The translations under genes and the position numbers were made by a program. This document shows, piece after piece, positions 7,824-16,886 of a DNA stretch of 64,000 nt. Origin of the DNA: Fictibacillus phosphorivorans (GTDB lineage Bacteria > Bacillota > Bacilli > Bacillales > Fictibacillaceae); assembly GCF_007673525.1 (NCBI RefSeq), contig NZ_VDZU01000001.1:2554055-2618054 (forward strand). Direction: 5' to 3'. The notes beneath the pieces were generated by a model. The model was not told the DNA's origin. It worked only from the letters and a program-made list of their open reading frames with translations, and searched no databases. Every line of letters starts with the position of its first letter. Position 1 is the first letter of the stretch.

Positions 7824-9149
7824 GTGAAAGTAGGAGTTGTGCTCCCTGTCTATCATCAAGAAAGGGAGTATATTTTTGAATGTATTCAGTCAATGGAAAA
7901 GCAAACGTTCCGAGACTATAAGCTTGTCATTGTATTAGATGGACCCAATGCAGAGACTGTAAAAGCAGTAAAAGAAGCCAGCCAGATGTTAACTGTTCCA
8001 TTTGTCATTATAGATAGAAAAGAAAACCTAGGTATTTCCCCAACCTTAAACCAAGGATTTAAACTTCTGCAAGATTGTCCATATTTCACTTGGATCTCTA
8101 GTGACAATCGGCATGATCCTAACTTCTTGGAAAGATTGGTCGTTACAATGGATCAAGCAAAACCAGGAACCGTTTTAGTTTACTCATTTTACAGAAGAAT
8201 TGATCAAAATGGTACACCTATTACCTATACGAAAGCATGGTACGATTATGTAGAGTATTTTATGACAAGAAAGAGAGCAGAGATTTTTCAAAATTGTTTT
8301 ATTGGTGCATCTTTTCTTTTTACAAGAGATGCTTTTAATAAAGCAGGAGGCTACCGCAATAAATTTCCCAACGTACAGGATCATGATTTTTGGATTCGTT
8401 TATTGCAGCATGGAAATTTTGTCTTGTTGCGTGAATATATTATGGAATATCGTTTCAATGGTCGATATGCCCTAACGACAAACATTCCACCTGAACAATT
8501 AACAATGGAAAGCATGGCGAGCAGCGTAGATGTTAGAAAACTAACAGGACAAATTCCGAAAGTAAGCATCATCCTATATTCTCACAATCATGTAAAGACG
8601 GTAAAGCACGCTATAGAAAGCGTTATTCGCCAAACGTTTAAGGATTTCCAACTCATTGCCGTCGATAACGGTTCAACTGATTTTTCTCCAGATGCCATAC
8701 ACAAAATTCATGAATCCCGTATGGTTCCTTTGTTATTAGCTAACAGAAGCAGAGCCAAAACATTAGAAATTGCACTTAACTATTGTTTAGGGGACTATGT
8801 ATTGTTTATGAACGGTGACGATTGGCTCGATCCACAAGCACTGCAAATCATGGTTCAAAAATTTGAGACATTACCCTCAAACATTGAAATGCTGCTCTGT
8901 AACCATAAAAATTGGCTTGAACGTCGTAACCGCTTAATTTCTGGATCCATAATATCGGGAGAAAATTATGGAAAATATGCTTTAAAACCTCAATTGCCAT
9001 ATGCTGTAATGTATAAAACAAATACAATTTCTAACGAGTTTAAGGATCTTCAAGAGCCTATTGAATACCACTTATTTCATAAAAGTAGTAAACAAGGTAA
9101 TGCCCACTATATAAACATGGCTCTTTATCATAAACGAATAATAAAATAA
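7824..9149 (+). CDS. Two-domain family 2 glycosyltransferase
   Basis: A 441-residue protein with two GT-A domains in tandem. Domain one (about 1-230) starts VGVVLPVYHQ and has SSDNRHDP in the acidic-loop position; domain two (about 245-430) starts VSIILYSHNHVKTVKHAI with VDNGSTD and NGDDWLDP. No membrane helix is seen, so it is probably cytoplasmic or peripheral. The GTG start at 7824 follows AGGAGGAAC. Two domains suggest an enzyme adding two linkages, or one acting as a partner module. It stands alone between the sulfotransferase relic and the convergent sugar operon. Confidence 0.88.
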   Translation: MKVGVVLPVYHQEREYIFECIQSMEKQTFRDYKLVIVLDGPNAETVKAVKEASQMLTVPFVIIDRKENLGISPTLNQGFKLLQDCPYFTWISSDNRHDPNFLERLVVTMDQAKPGTVLVYSFYRRIDQNGTPITYTKAWYDYVEYFMTRKRAEIFQNCFIGASFLFTRDAFNKAGGYRNKFPNVQDHDFWIRLLQHGNFVLLREYIMEYRFNGRYALTTNIPPEQLTMESMASSVDVRKLTGQIPKVSIILYSHNHVKTVKHAIESVIRQTFKDFQLIAVDNGSTDFSPDAIHKIHESRMVPLLLANRSRAKTLEIALNYCLGDYVLFMNGDDWLDPQALQIMVQKFETLPSNIEMLLCNHKNWLERRNRLISGSIISGENYGKYALKPQLPYAVMYKTNTISNEFKDLQEPIEYHLFHKSSKQGNAHYINMALYHKRIIK

Positions 9150-9200
9150 GGCTTCTCCCATGAAGGCACAGGCCTTTCATCTTACTGTTTTCCAACTATA

Positions 9201-9232
9201 AAAAGGTGTCCCATTTTTTCGGGACACCTTTT
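9201..9232. terminator. Bidirectional terminator
   Basis: Stem AAAAGGTGTCCC / GGGACACCTTTT with an eight-base loop between the convergent glycosyltransferase and the sugar-nucleotide operon. Confidence 0.9.
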
Positions 9233-9284
9233 ATTAGTTAGCTACTGTGGCCAATCACTATGTCTAGCTTTTAGAATTACTGAG

Positions 9285-10154
9285 TTAATAATGTATTTTT
9301 CTAAAGTAAGAAAGAGTATCATAGAGAGATTCCTTAAGTGTAAACCTCGGTTTCCAGCCAAGTTCTCTCACCTTGCTGCTTACCATTAATTCAGGTGATT
9401 TGTCCGGTTCTGGCTGTGAGGATGAATAATCTAACTCTGCATGTGTTAATGATTGATAGATGGATAAAACCTCGTTAAGTGATGTTTTTTCTTCTGAACC
9501 CATTTCATAGATAGAAGATGCCTCTCCTTTGTTGAAAAGAATCTCATAACAAACGACAGCATCCCTTACATCTAAAAATTCTCTTTCATTCAATAAATGA
9601 CTGAGTTCGATTAATTCAGTTTGTTTATCTTCTTCCATTTTTACGATTTTTTTAGCCAACAGTGAAACAATACCTGAGGAATTCCCTGGGCCAATTAAAT
9701 TACATAACCTAACGGCTAAGACTTGAAGGTTGAACACTTTTGCCCATTCTATTGATAATTGCAGTTGTATATTTTTACTTACGGCGTATGGATGGTTAGC
9801 ACCAGATAAAGCAGAGCCTGCAATAATCGTCTTGCAGTTTGAAGCATGCAGCCGAAGGGCTTCTAGAAGATGAAAAGTCCCAAGTACATTGCTATCGATA
9901 ACTGAAGGGGGATTTGACCATGATTGCGCAACAGAATTAACTCCTGCAAGATGCAAGCAAAAATCAGGTTGATGTTTTTTCATAACCTCTATTATCTGTT
10001 TTGGGTTTGAAAGATCACAAATTTCCGTTTCATAACGAGAGGATAATTGTCTTCGGGAAATTCCAATTACCTTGTAGCCTCTCTTCGAAAAGTATTTACA
10101 GGCATGCTGTCCTGTGAAACCCGAAGCACCTGTAATTAGAACCGTTTTTTTCAT
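9285..10154 (-). CDS. NAD-dependent epimerase/dehydratase (extended SDR)
   Basis: A 289-residue sugar-nucleotide SDR. It has the Rossmann motif ITGASGFTGQH near the N terminus, and a YAVSK catalytic pair preceded by AGSALSG. Its closest look is to GDP- or UDP-sugar reductases/epimerases; the exact product cannot be told. The ATG at 10154 overlaps the stop of the RmlD-like gene (ATGA), so they are translationally coupled. It is the last gene of a four-gene operon (2-epimerase, dehydratase, reductase, SDR). Confidence 0.85.
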   Translation of the reverse strand: MKKTVLITGASGFTGQHACKYFSKRGYKVIGISRRQLSSRYETEICDLSNPKQIIEVMKKHQPDFCLHLAGVNSVAQSWSNPPSVIDSNVLGTFHLLEALRLHASNCKTIIAGSALSGANHPYAVSKNIQLQLSIEWAKVFNLQVLAVRLCNLIGPGNSSGIVSLLAKKIVKMEEDKQTELIELSHLLNEREFLDVRDAVVCYEILFNKGEASSIYEMGSEEKTSLNEVLSIYQSLTHAELDYSSSQPEPDKSPELMVSSKVRELGWKPRFTLKESLYDTLSYFRKIHY

Positions 10155-10966
10155 TTTAACCAATCTTTTAATTCTTGCAGCTGTTTATTATAAGGTAAAA
10201 CGCGATAATCTGAATCATGCCTGGAGTTAAATAGCGTTCTGTCTAAACGCGGTTCGGTATGAGGGATAATATCAACGTCCTCTTTTTGAAAAATGATTTT
10301 TATAAGATTCAACAATTCATATTTGGATAGAGTTTCAGGTGCGGTTAAATGGTACAATCCTGAAAGAGGCTGATCAATCGTGTGATGAATAAATTTGGCA
10401 AGTTCTAACGTGGTAACACCGTTCCATTTTACATGGGTAAAACCCTTAATAACACCTCTTTGGTTGATAAACCAGTGAAATAATCCGATGCCATTTTTCA
10501 ATTCCGGTCCAATGATGGATGTTCTAATGGTCAAATGAGGATTTGTTTTTATTTCACCGAGCTGCTTCGTTTTAGCATACATCGTTAATCCGTCCGGTAC
10601 GGATTCTTCATTGTAGTTTCCTTCGTGTCCGCTGAAAACACAATCCGTACTAATGTGAATCAGCTTTCCCCCATACACATTGAGTTGTCTTGCTAGTTCG
10701 TGAGGAAGCAAGCTATTTACAAGAATTGCATCTCTTTGATGAAAAGCGGCATACTCATTAAGAAGTCCGATACAATTAATAATAAGATCTGGCTTATTTA
10801 ATTGTATGACTTCTTCTATTTGATTTAAATTCGTAGCATCTAACATAATATGGCCTTCTGTTCTATCTCTAGAAGTAAGAAGCAGTTGGTGTTTTGTATT
10901 CGCTTTAAAATAGGATGCGATCATATGGCCTGCCATCCCATTAGCCCCTAAAATCATTATTTTCAA
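10151..10966 (-). CDS. RmlD-like sugar-nucleotide reductase
   Basis: A 271-residue SDR with GANGMAGH at 7-14, STDCVFSG at 106-113 and YAKTK at 130-134, the signature of dTDP-4-dehydrorhamnose reductases. No rmlA, rmlB or rmlC is beside it. It sits after a CapE/WbvB-like dehydratase and a WecB-like epimerase, so it more likely reduces a UDP-4-keto-6-deoxy-amino sugar, as the RmlD homologue WbvR is reported to do in the UDP-L-QuiNAc pathway. TTG start at 10966 overlaps the previous stop; an ATG three codons on is an alternative. Confidence 0.85.
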   Translation of the reverse strand: MKIMILGANGMAGHMIASYFKANTKHQLLLTSRDRTEGHIMLDATNLNQIEEVIQLNKPDLIINCIGLLNEYAAFHQRDAILVNSLLPHELARQLNVYGGKLIHISTDCVFSGHEGNYNEESVPDGLTMYAKTKQLGEIKTNPHLTIRTSIIGPELKNGIGLFHWFINQRGVIKGFTHVKWNGVTTLELAKFIHHTIDQPLSGLYHLTAPETLSKYELLNLIKIIFQKEDVDIIPHTEPRLDRTLFNSRHDSDYRVLPYNKQLQELKDWLK

Positions 10967-11949
10967 TTCAGAAAGCCACCCTCAACAAGCATCTGATGGA
11001 TCTCTTCCTTAGTCATTAAGTCCTTTTCAGAACTATAGCTCTCAAGTTCAACTTTCTCATAGGAATCATAATGCTGGTTTAACCCTTCAATGTCAATCGT
11101 TGGCAAGATAACAAAATACTCACTGTCATAATATACAGTTGTTGCACTCTCATATTCAGATAAAAGGATCTCATGCAGCTTCTCCCCTGGGCGTTTCCCA
11201 AGTTCAACCATGGTTACTCCCTTTTCCCCTGACGCATCAATAAGAACTTGTGCTAAATCCGTAATCTTGCATGTAGGCATCTTCATAACAAAGATCTCTC
11301 CCCCTACACTTTCAAAAGTTGCCTTAAACAATAAGCTGATCGCTTCTTCTAACGTTAAAAAGAATCTTGTCATTTCAAAATCCGTGATTCCTACTTGACC
11401 TTTATTCTTGATTTGACTTTTAAAAACATGGATAACGCTACCGTTTGTCCCTAAGACATTTCCGCCCCTAACGCAAACAAAACGCGTATGCTTGCTTAGC
11501 AGGTTCGCATGAATGATTAATTTCTCGCCGATCGCTTTTGTCATTCCATATAAATTAGAAGGATTTGCTGCTTTATCAGTTGAAATATAAATTACTTTTG
11601 TTACTTTATGATAAATCGCCGTTTCAATTACGTTCTGTGTGCCTTGAATGTTGCTTTTCATTGCTTCATATGGCTGCAGTTCACAAATAGGAACATGCTT
11701 TAATGCTGCAAGATGATAAATATAGTCTATACCCTCACTTGCTCTCATCAAGGAATCTTTATCCCTGATATCACCAATCATAAATGTGAGCTTTGGATTG
11801 TATTCAAATTGTCTCTGCATAGCCACCTGGCTAGCTTCATTACGAGAAAGAATAATGATCTCTTTAGGTTCTTTCGGCAGAAGCTGTTTGACAAGTTCGT
11901 GTCCCCAAGAACCTGTTCCTCCCGTAATTAAAATTCTTTTATTAAACAA
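10963..11949 (-). CDS. UDP-GlcNAc 4,6-dehydratase/epimerase, CapE/WbvB/FnlA-like
   Basis: A 328-residue extended SDR of the polysaccharide-biosynthesis type: GGTGSWG at 10-16, AALKHVPICE at 81-90, and Tyr134-xxx-Lys138 in NLYGMTKAIGEK. These marks fit single-domain soluble dehydratases that convert UDP-GlcNAc to 4-keto-6-deoxy intermediates, sometimes with C-3/C-5 epimerisation. TTG start at 11949 has a perfect AGGAGG upstream and overlaps the end of the epimerase gene by 8 bases. Gene order with its neighbours matches UDP-L-FucNAc/L-QuiNAc pathways; the precise sugar is inference. Confidence 0.88.
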   Translation of the reverse strand: MFNKRILITGGTGSWGHELVKQLLPKEPKEIIILSRNEASQVAMQRQFEYNPKLTFMIGDIRDKDSLMRASEGIDYIYHLAALKHVPICELQPYEAMKSNIQGTQNVIETAIYHKVTKVIYISTDKAANPSNLYGMTKAIGEKLIIHANLLSKHTRFVCVRGGNVLGTNGSVIHVFKSQIKNKGQVGITDFEMTRFFLTLEEAISLLFKATFESVGGEIFVMKMPTCKITDLAQVLIDASGEKGVTMVELGKRPGEKLHEILLSEYESATTVYYDSEYFVILPTIDIEGLNQHYDSYEKVELESYSSEKDLMTKEEIHQMLVEGGFLN

Positions 11950-13033
11950 TACTATTTCCTCCTAAAATAAACTTAACGACTCGATCTGAAACATTCAAAT
12001 CATCATATCCCTCTGGAATGGACCACTGCTTTTCCTTGTGGGTCATTACTTTAACAGAAGATAAAATCTGTTTAGCCGAAACTCCAGATACACAGTTACT
12101 TCCGCATTCAACGGTTTCGGGACGTTCCGTACTGCTCCTCATGGTTACAGTCGGCACCTGAAATAGACAGCATTCTTCCTGCACCGTACCACTATCTGTT
12201 AAGGCACAAAATGCGTTTTTTTCTAACTTGACAAAGTCAAAAAATCCGAATGGCTCATAAAACTGTATGAGCGGATGCATCTTCAGCTGGCTGCTCTCGA
12301 TGATTTTGGATTTCGTACGAGGATGGATCGAACAAACAACAGGCATTTGGAAATAATCAGCGACTAAATTTAAACCGGTTAAAATCTCTTTTAAATGAAC
12401 ATGATTGTCCACGTTTTCTGCACGATGAGCTGTAACTAGCATATAATTTCTTGCTGTGATTCCTAATCTTTCTAATATCTTGCTGTTATCAATTGAATAC
12501 TCATATTTGGTTAACACTTCATAAATGGGATTACCAGAAACCATTATCCGGTTTAAAGGAACTCCTTCTCTAATTAAGTTCTCTCTGCTGTACTTTGTGT
12601 ATGGCAGATTGAACGTCGATATGGCATCAATAACTTTTCTGTTCTTTTCCTCTGGCACACGAAGATCGAAGCAGCGATTGCCCGCTTCCATGTGAACAAC
12701 AGGTATGTTAAGCCTTTCAGCGACAATGGAAGAAAGTGCGCTGTTCGTATCTCCAAGTACCAGTACTTTATCTGGCTTTTCATGTAACAGGATCTTTTCT
12801 AGCTCTGAAAACAGATGGGCGATTTGGTTTCCGAAAGAAAATTGCTGTTTCATTAAAATATAGTCTGGCTTTCTAAGTTGAAACTCTTGAAAAAACACAT
12901 CATTTAACGACGGTGTGAAATTCTGACCCGTATGGATCAAAATATGCTGATCTGCTAAAATATCCAATTTCTTTATAATTAAACTTAATCGGATAATCTC
13001 TGGCCGTGTCCCAAGAATAGTTGCTATTTTCAA
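11942..13033 (-). CDS. UDP-GlcNAc 2-epimerase family protein (WecB/WbvD/CapG-like)
   Basis: A 363-residue GT-B-fold epimerase with GTRPEIIRL at the N terminus, VVHMEAGNRCFDLRVPEE, VTAHRAENVDN and SGTVQEECC, all hallmarks of the WecB family. With the downstream dehydratase and reductase it could act on a 6-deoxy-amino sugar rather than UDP-GlcNAc itself, as CapG and WbvD do. It is the first gene of the operon. The start codon at 13033 follows AAGGAGAG. Cytoplasmic. Confidence 0.9.
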   Translation of the reverse strand: MKIATILGTRPEIIRLSLIIKKLDILADQHILIHTGQNFTPSLNDVFFQEFQLRKPDYILMKQQFSFGNQIAHLFSELEKILLHEKPDKVLVLGDTNSALSSIVAERLNIPVVHMEAGNRCFDLRVPEEKNRKVIDAISTFNLPYTKYSRENLIREGVPLNRIMVSGNPIYEVLTKYEYSIDNSKILERLGITARNYMLVTAHRAENVDNHVHLKEILTGLNLVADYFQMPVVCSIHPRTKSKIIESSQLKMHPLIQFYEPFGFFDFVKLEKNAFCALTDSGTVQEECCLFQVPTVTMRSSTERPETVECGSNCVSGVSAKQILSSVKVMTHKEKQWSIPEGYDDLNVSDRVVKFILGGNSIV

Positions 13034-13210
13034 TGAAACTCTCCTTTCTTAATTAAAATTAAAGCTTTATATTAAACTATGATTGAATCGATTTTGTGGA
13101 CTAGACCCCTATCCTGTTCATAAAAAAAAGGCGCCCTAAAAAGGACGGCCCCAGAACAACTTTTCACTTCATTCATACTATGGCTTATAAGGATTTAAAG
13201 GAGCTTGAGT

Positions 13211-14269
13211 ATGGCAAAACGTAAAATTCTATTTGTTTTTTATTTACCAAGCGGAGGTATGGAAACGCTGAATCGCCAGCGCTGTAAATCATTAACCAGC
13301 CATGGAATTGAGTGTCATTTATTATACCTACAAAATGGAACGGGTATTCAAAACATATCGCAGATCCCTACCTATATAACAAATCAGAATTCAGAAATAA
13401 AAAATATATTAGCTAAAAACTTTGATGCCATTTTTGTATGTTCAGACTATACAATGCTTCAGAGAATTCGAAACTTAGGATATAAAGGCAAGCTTATTTT
13501 TGAAGTGCAAGGATTAGGCAGCTATAAGAACGCTGAGAAAATCCTTACACAAGCAAAATCGATTATATTAAAAGAAGCTAATGGCATTCTTCTCCCTAAA
13601 ACCGGACATTTAATGAACTTAATAGATATACATTATCCATCTTTGCCTAAGTATTGTTTTCACAATTGTTTTGACACCAGCGAATTCTGTTATCAATCTA
13701 CTCCCCCTCTTCCTTTTCCAGTGATTGGATGGGTAGGGAGATTAGAACTTAATAAAAATTGGGATGATTTCCTCATGTTTGCTATGCGTTTTGCCAAAAA
13801 GAGACCTAACATAAAGTTTTGGATGTTTATTGATGATACATTAGGAAACCCTCAAGAGAAAACAAGATTTTATAAATTACTTGACCGATTTAAGTTAACA
13901 AATTCTGTTATCGTTCACGCGAATGTTCCTCACAAAAGAATGGCCGATTATTTTTCTAGGATCGGAGACAGTGGCGGTTTCTTATTATCAACTTCCAAAG
14001 TAGAAGGATTCGGTTATGCGGTCATAGAAGCGATGAGCTGCAGATGTCCTGTTCTTTCTTCTGATTCGGATGGCGTTAAAGCATTTATCACCCATAATGT
14101 GACAGGTAAATTTTATAACAATGGAAATATAGCATCTGCCGTTGCACAAGCAACTGAACTAACAGACAATATTGCATTGCGAACTCAAATTATTAATCAG
14201 GCATTAAACCGCTTATCTCTATTTAATTTAGAGACGTATGCACAAGAGTTCTTAAAGATATTAAAATAG
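13211..14269 (+). CDS. Family 4 (GT-B) glycosyltransferase
   Basis: A 352-residue retaining-type glycosyltransferase. The N-terminal half starts ILFVFYLPSGGMETLNRQR; the C-terminal half has VIGWVGRLELNKNWDDF and the donor-binding EGFGYAVIEAM motif. No membrane helix is present. The ATG at 13211 is chosen because the GGAG site is correctly spaced for it but too close to the TTG two codons earlier. It is divergent from the sugar-nucleotide operon and convergent with the next glycosyltransferase across a shared terminator. Confidence 0.9.
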   Translation: MAKRKILFVFYLPSGGMETLNRQRCKSLTSHGIECHLLYLQNGTGIQNISQIPTYITNQNSEIKNILAKNFDAIFVCSDYTMLQRIRNLGYKGKLIFEVQGLGSYKNAEKILTQAKSIILKEANGILLPKTGHLMNLIDIHYPSLPKYCFHNCFDTSEFCYQSTPPLPFPVIGWVGRLELNKNWDDFLMFAMRFAKKRPNIKFWMFIDDTLGNPQEKTRFYKLLDRFKLTNSVIVHANVPHKRMADYFSRIGDSGGFLLSTSKVEGFGYAVIEAMSCRCPVLSSDSDGVKAFITHNVTGKFYNNGNIASAVAQATELTDNIALRTQIINQALNRLSLFNLETYAQEFLKILK

Positions 14270-14305
14270 CAAAAGCCGCTCTTTTTCTTGGCGGCTTTTG
14301 CTTTT
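14269..14305. terminator. Bidirectional terminator
   Basis: Long stem GCAAAAGCCGC / GCGGCTTTTGC between two convergent glycosyltransferase genes. Confidence 0.9.
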
Positions 14306-14312
14306 ATTTATC

Positions 14313-15032
14313 CTACAATCTTTTTTGAATGGCGATTCTAATCAGTTCATTCATTTTGCTGTTGTGACGCTGAATTGTTTTCAGCAGTTCTTTTCGTATT
14401 TCCATTTTATGTTTTTCACTTCCCATGTTGTTGTGTACTCTATAATTAACGAGGATTTCTGGACAATAATAAAAACGGTATTTTGCAAGAACCCTTAACC
14501 AATATTCATAATCCTGGGTGTAGCGCAAGGTTTCATCAAATAGCCCTAATTCTTTAAAGATACCCATCTTTAACATGACTGTACAGCCGTTGATTACACA
14601 GCCGCGACGCATTCGCTTTAAAAATAGAACTTGGTTTGGAAAGGCCTGGCCTTGTGAATAGGTTACGATCGCACCTTGTTCGTTTATTATATTAAAGTTT
14701 GAATAACATGCTGAAGCATGATTTACCTTCATAAATCGCAGCTGTTTTTCAATTTTAGCAGGATGAAAAAGATCATCGGAACTTAGCCAAGCAAAATAAT
14801 CACCAGATGCATGACGAATACCTGTATTTAGTGCTGAAGCAGTACCACCATTACCTTTTTTAATGTATTTTATTTTATTCAGGTATGGAATGATCTTTTC
14901 ATTGTGCAGAGTAGAACCATCATTTATAACAATCACTTCAACATTCTTATGTGTTTGGTTTAAGGCACTCTCTATCGCTTTATCAATGTAAGGGCAATTA
15001 TAAAAAGGAATTATTATAGATACTTTGTTCAT
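14313..15032 (-). CDS. Family 2 glycosyltransferase
   Basis: A 239-residue GT-A enzyme: VSIIIPFYNCPYIDKAIESA at the N terminus, VINDGST, GNGGTASALNTGIRHASGDY and the acidic LSSDDLFHP metal-binding loop, then RYTQDYEYWLRV, the family 2 acceptor-side motif. Length is normal for a single domain and no membrane helices are seen. It lies 15 bases downstream of the CgeB-like gene on the same strand, so the two form an operon. Confidence 0.9.
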   Translation of the reverse strand: MNKVSIIIPFYNCPYIDKAIESALNQTHKNVEVIVINDGSTLHNEKIIPYLNKIKYIKKGNGGTASALNTGIRHASGDYFAWLSSDDLFHPAKIEKQLRFMKVNHASACYSNFNIINEQGAIVTYSQGQAFPNQVLFLKRMRRGCVINGCTVMLKMGIFKELGLFDETLRYTQDYEYWLRVLAKYRFYYCPEILVNYRVHNNMGSEKHKMEIRKELLKTIQRHNSKMNELIRIAIQKRL

Positions 15033-15047
15033 TGAATAAACCCCTCC

Positions 15048-15971
15048 TTATTTTTTCAAATGATTTAAATACTGGTGAATGGTATGAACCATTTCTTTCG
15101 CTCTTATCTCAGTTGTATGTCTTTGCCTGATTAATTGTAATCCGTTATGGACGATCCGGTTCCGCTCAGACTCATTTGATAAAAAATATTCTATTTTGTG
15201 TTTATAATTCAATTCATTAATGGCAGCAAATGTTTTCCCATCTATGAAACCTAGATCGGACAATTCTTTTGAAGCTGGCGCAGCAAGCAGCGTACCACAA
15301 GCTAGCACTTCAAAGTATTTTAGCAGCGGAAAATGATGAATAGAGTCACACGTTAAAAAGATTTTTGCTTTGCTTATTTTTTCAGCATACCTATTGCCAG
15401 TCAGCCCTTTTTTTAATGCTCCGTAACCTGGATGTGCAGGGTGAACGAAACGGGGATCATTTTTAAATTGCTGAACAAGATGATGGCGAAATGGATATAT
15501 ATGCGGAAAAGTGGCTCCTATTAATAAAAGTGGAATTTCTTTAGGGATTGGATAAGGGTGAAATATTTGAGCGGGAACATGATGAGGAAACCAAACAAGT
15601 CGATTGATATGTTCAGGTAACCATCTTTTAAATGCGTCTCTATAATGGCAAAAGATAAGTGCAGGTTTTTCTTGATGAATTAATAAATTCCGTTTTGATA
15701 ACTTATAATGCAGGTCGTGCATCAAAGTCCCATGTGGAATTTGTAAATCTTTTAATCCTCTGATAAAAGGTCTGTATTCAGGTTTGTAATCGTTCAAAAG
15801 AATAAAATCAGGTTTTACTGAAAGCTGACTTAGTATATTGTGAATGTTTCCATCATGCTGCCATTTTGTTAAATTCGTAAGTTTGGCGAGCTCGAGTTCT
15901 AAATAATAACTGCTTCTTTCTAACTGCTGTGAACGGTCTTTTGTAATAAATAGAAGATTAAGCTTTTTCAT
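15048..15971 (-). CDS. CgeB-like glycosyltransferase
   Basis: A 307-residue protein whose C-terminal half (YAEKISKAKIFLTCDS, LLKYFEVLACGTLLAAP, IEYFLSNESERNRI) matches the CgeB/Glyco_trans_1_2 type of GT-B domain. In B. subtilis CgeB belongs to a late sporulation operon acting on the spore's outermost layer. ATG at 15971 follows GGAGAGGGAG. It is transcribed together with the family 2 enzyme downstream. Its position between spore coat genes supports a spore-surface glycan role; acceptor and donor are unknown. Confidence 0.8.
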   Translation of the reverse strand: MKKLNLLFITKDRSQQLERSSYYLELELAKLTNLTKWQHDGNIHNILSQLSVKPDFILLNDYKPEYRPFIRGLKDLQIPHGTLMHDLHYKLSKRNLLIHQEKPALIFCHYRDAFKRWLPEHINRLVWFPHHVPAQIFHPYPIPKEIPLLLIGATFPHIYPFRHHLVQQFKNDPRFVHPAHPGYGALKKGLTGNRYAEKISKAKIFLTCDSIHHFPLLKYFEVLACGTLLAAPASKELSDLGFIDGKTFAAINELNYKHKIEYFLSNESERNRIVHNGLQLIRQRHTTEIRAKEMVHTIHQYLNHLKK

Positions 15972-15992
15972 CTCCCTCTCCTTTCAATATAA

Positions 15993-16020
15993 ATAACTCC
16001 ACGCCTAAGCATGGAGTTAT
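15993..16020 (-). terminator. Hairpin after the 77-aa gene
   Basis: Nine-base-pair stem ATAACTCCA / TGGAGTTAT downstream of the minus-strand gene ending at 16028. The following T-tract is interrupted, so it may be a partial terminator or processing hairpin. Confidence 0.5.
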
Positions 16021-16027
16021 CAATCAT

Positions 16028-16261
16028 TTATAGCTCAACTGATAGAATTTTATCGATTGGTACGTATGAACGAACTGCACCAGCGGACCCTGCTTGAGTA
16101 AATACAACATAGTCGCCGCCAACTTCTAAAACTCTAACACCTGTTAAGTCAGGTGTACCTGAAGGTTGGTTTGAGCTTAGAAGAAATACTTCTGAAATAA
16201 TTTGTTGTGTTTGAGACAATTGAACAAAAAAGTATCGGTAAGGACTAAAATATACTGACAT
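16028..16261 (-). CDS. Small hypothetical protein near coat gene (77 aa)
   Basis: A 77-residue protein with a compact C-terminal beta region (GVRVLEVGGDYVVFTQ, RSYVPIDKILSVEL). This resembles small SH3-like proteins of spore formers in which a short barrel ends with a hydrophobic I-x-x-V-E strand, but no firm family is claimed. ATG at 16261, with GGGAGTG upstream. It is divergent from the CotY/CotZ-like gene over a 244-base gap. A coat or crust role is suggested only by context. Confidence 0.7.
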   Translation of the reverse strand: MSVYFSPYRYFFVQLSQTQQIISEVFLLSSNQPSGTPDLTGVRVLEVGGDYVVFTQAGSAGAVRSYVPIDKILSVEL

Positions 16262-16435
16262 TGAAAGAACACTCCCTTAGAAACATTGGGCATTACTTAA
16301 GCCCTACTTTAATATATTCTTTTCAATGTTTTTTGTTTGGACGAACATCTTACTTTCAAAAAAATGGACTTAATTTCTATCAGCCTATTTATATTAAAAA
16401 TGGTTTAATACCCTATTCCATTTCGTACAAACTTC

Positions 16436-16444
16436 CATATAGTA
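16436..16444 (+). promoter_or_regulatory. Candidate sigma-K -10 element
   Basis: CATATAGTA fits the SigK -10 consensus CATANNNTA about 60 bases upstream of the coat gene. The matching -35 AC at the expected spacing is not clear, so this is weak. Confidence 0.3.
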
Positions 16445-16504
16445 TATTAACCTGATAACTGAGAGAAATCAGGTACATGTATCTATTTCAAAGGAGGAAA
16501 TACA

Positions 16505-16867
16505 TTGAGTTTATTTAATAATGGCTCATGTTGTGGCAATAATGCTGGAGCAACAAAATCTAAGTCTGGTGGCTGTGTGTGCGAACTTTTAAAACAGCTG
16601 GCTAACGCTAGAATGAACGGGAATTTTTGCTCTATGGGGCAACCGCAAGTTGTTCAGCTTATACTAAAAGGTGCTTCTCTACCACTAGGTGTTGCAGCTG
16701 ATCAGTCTACTGATTTTACTGTAGTAAGTTATGATGCAGAATCTCATTGTGCAGTTTTTTCATACCTTCAAACAGCTACAGAAACTCGTACAATCGTTCT
16801 TGATTGCCGTTGTATCTGCGGAATTATCTGTGTACCACCAACAACTGGTACTCCTGCAGCATTGTAA
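16505..16867 (+). CDS. CotY/CotZ/ExsY-like spore coat protein
   Basis: A 120-residue Cys-rich protein with CVCELLKQL at 24-32 and a TIVLDCRCICGIICV ending. This parallels the N-terminal Cys-containing helix and the terminal VDLSCFCAI-type Cys motif of CotZ and ExsY, which self-assemble into the disulphide-linked crust or exosporium basal layer. It is shorter than ExsY, lacking part of the middle. TTG start at 16505 follows a perfect AAAGGAGG. Being next to fabI copies the B. subtilis arrangement, where cotO/cotZ lie beside fabI. Family assignment is moderate. Confidence 0.7.
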   Translation: MSLFNNGSCCGNNAGATKSKSGGCVCELLKQLANARMNGNFCSMGQPQVVQLILKGASLPLGVAADQSTDFTVVSYDAESHCAVFSYLQTATETRTIVLDCRCICGIICVPPTTGTPAAL

Positions 16868-16886
16868 TCCACTACACTCACCACTA

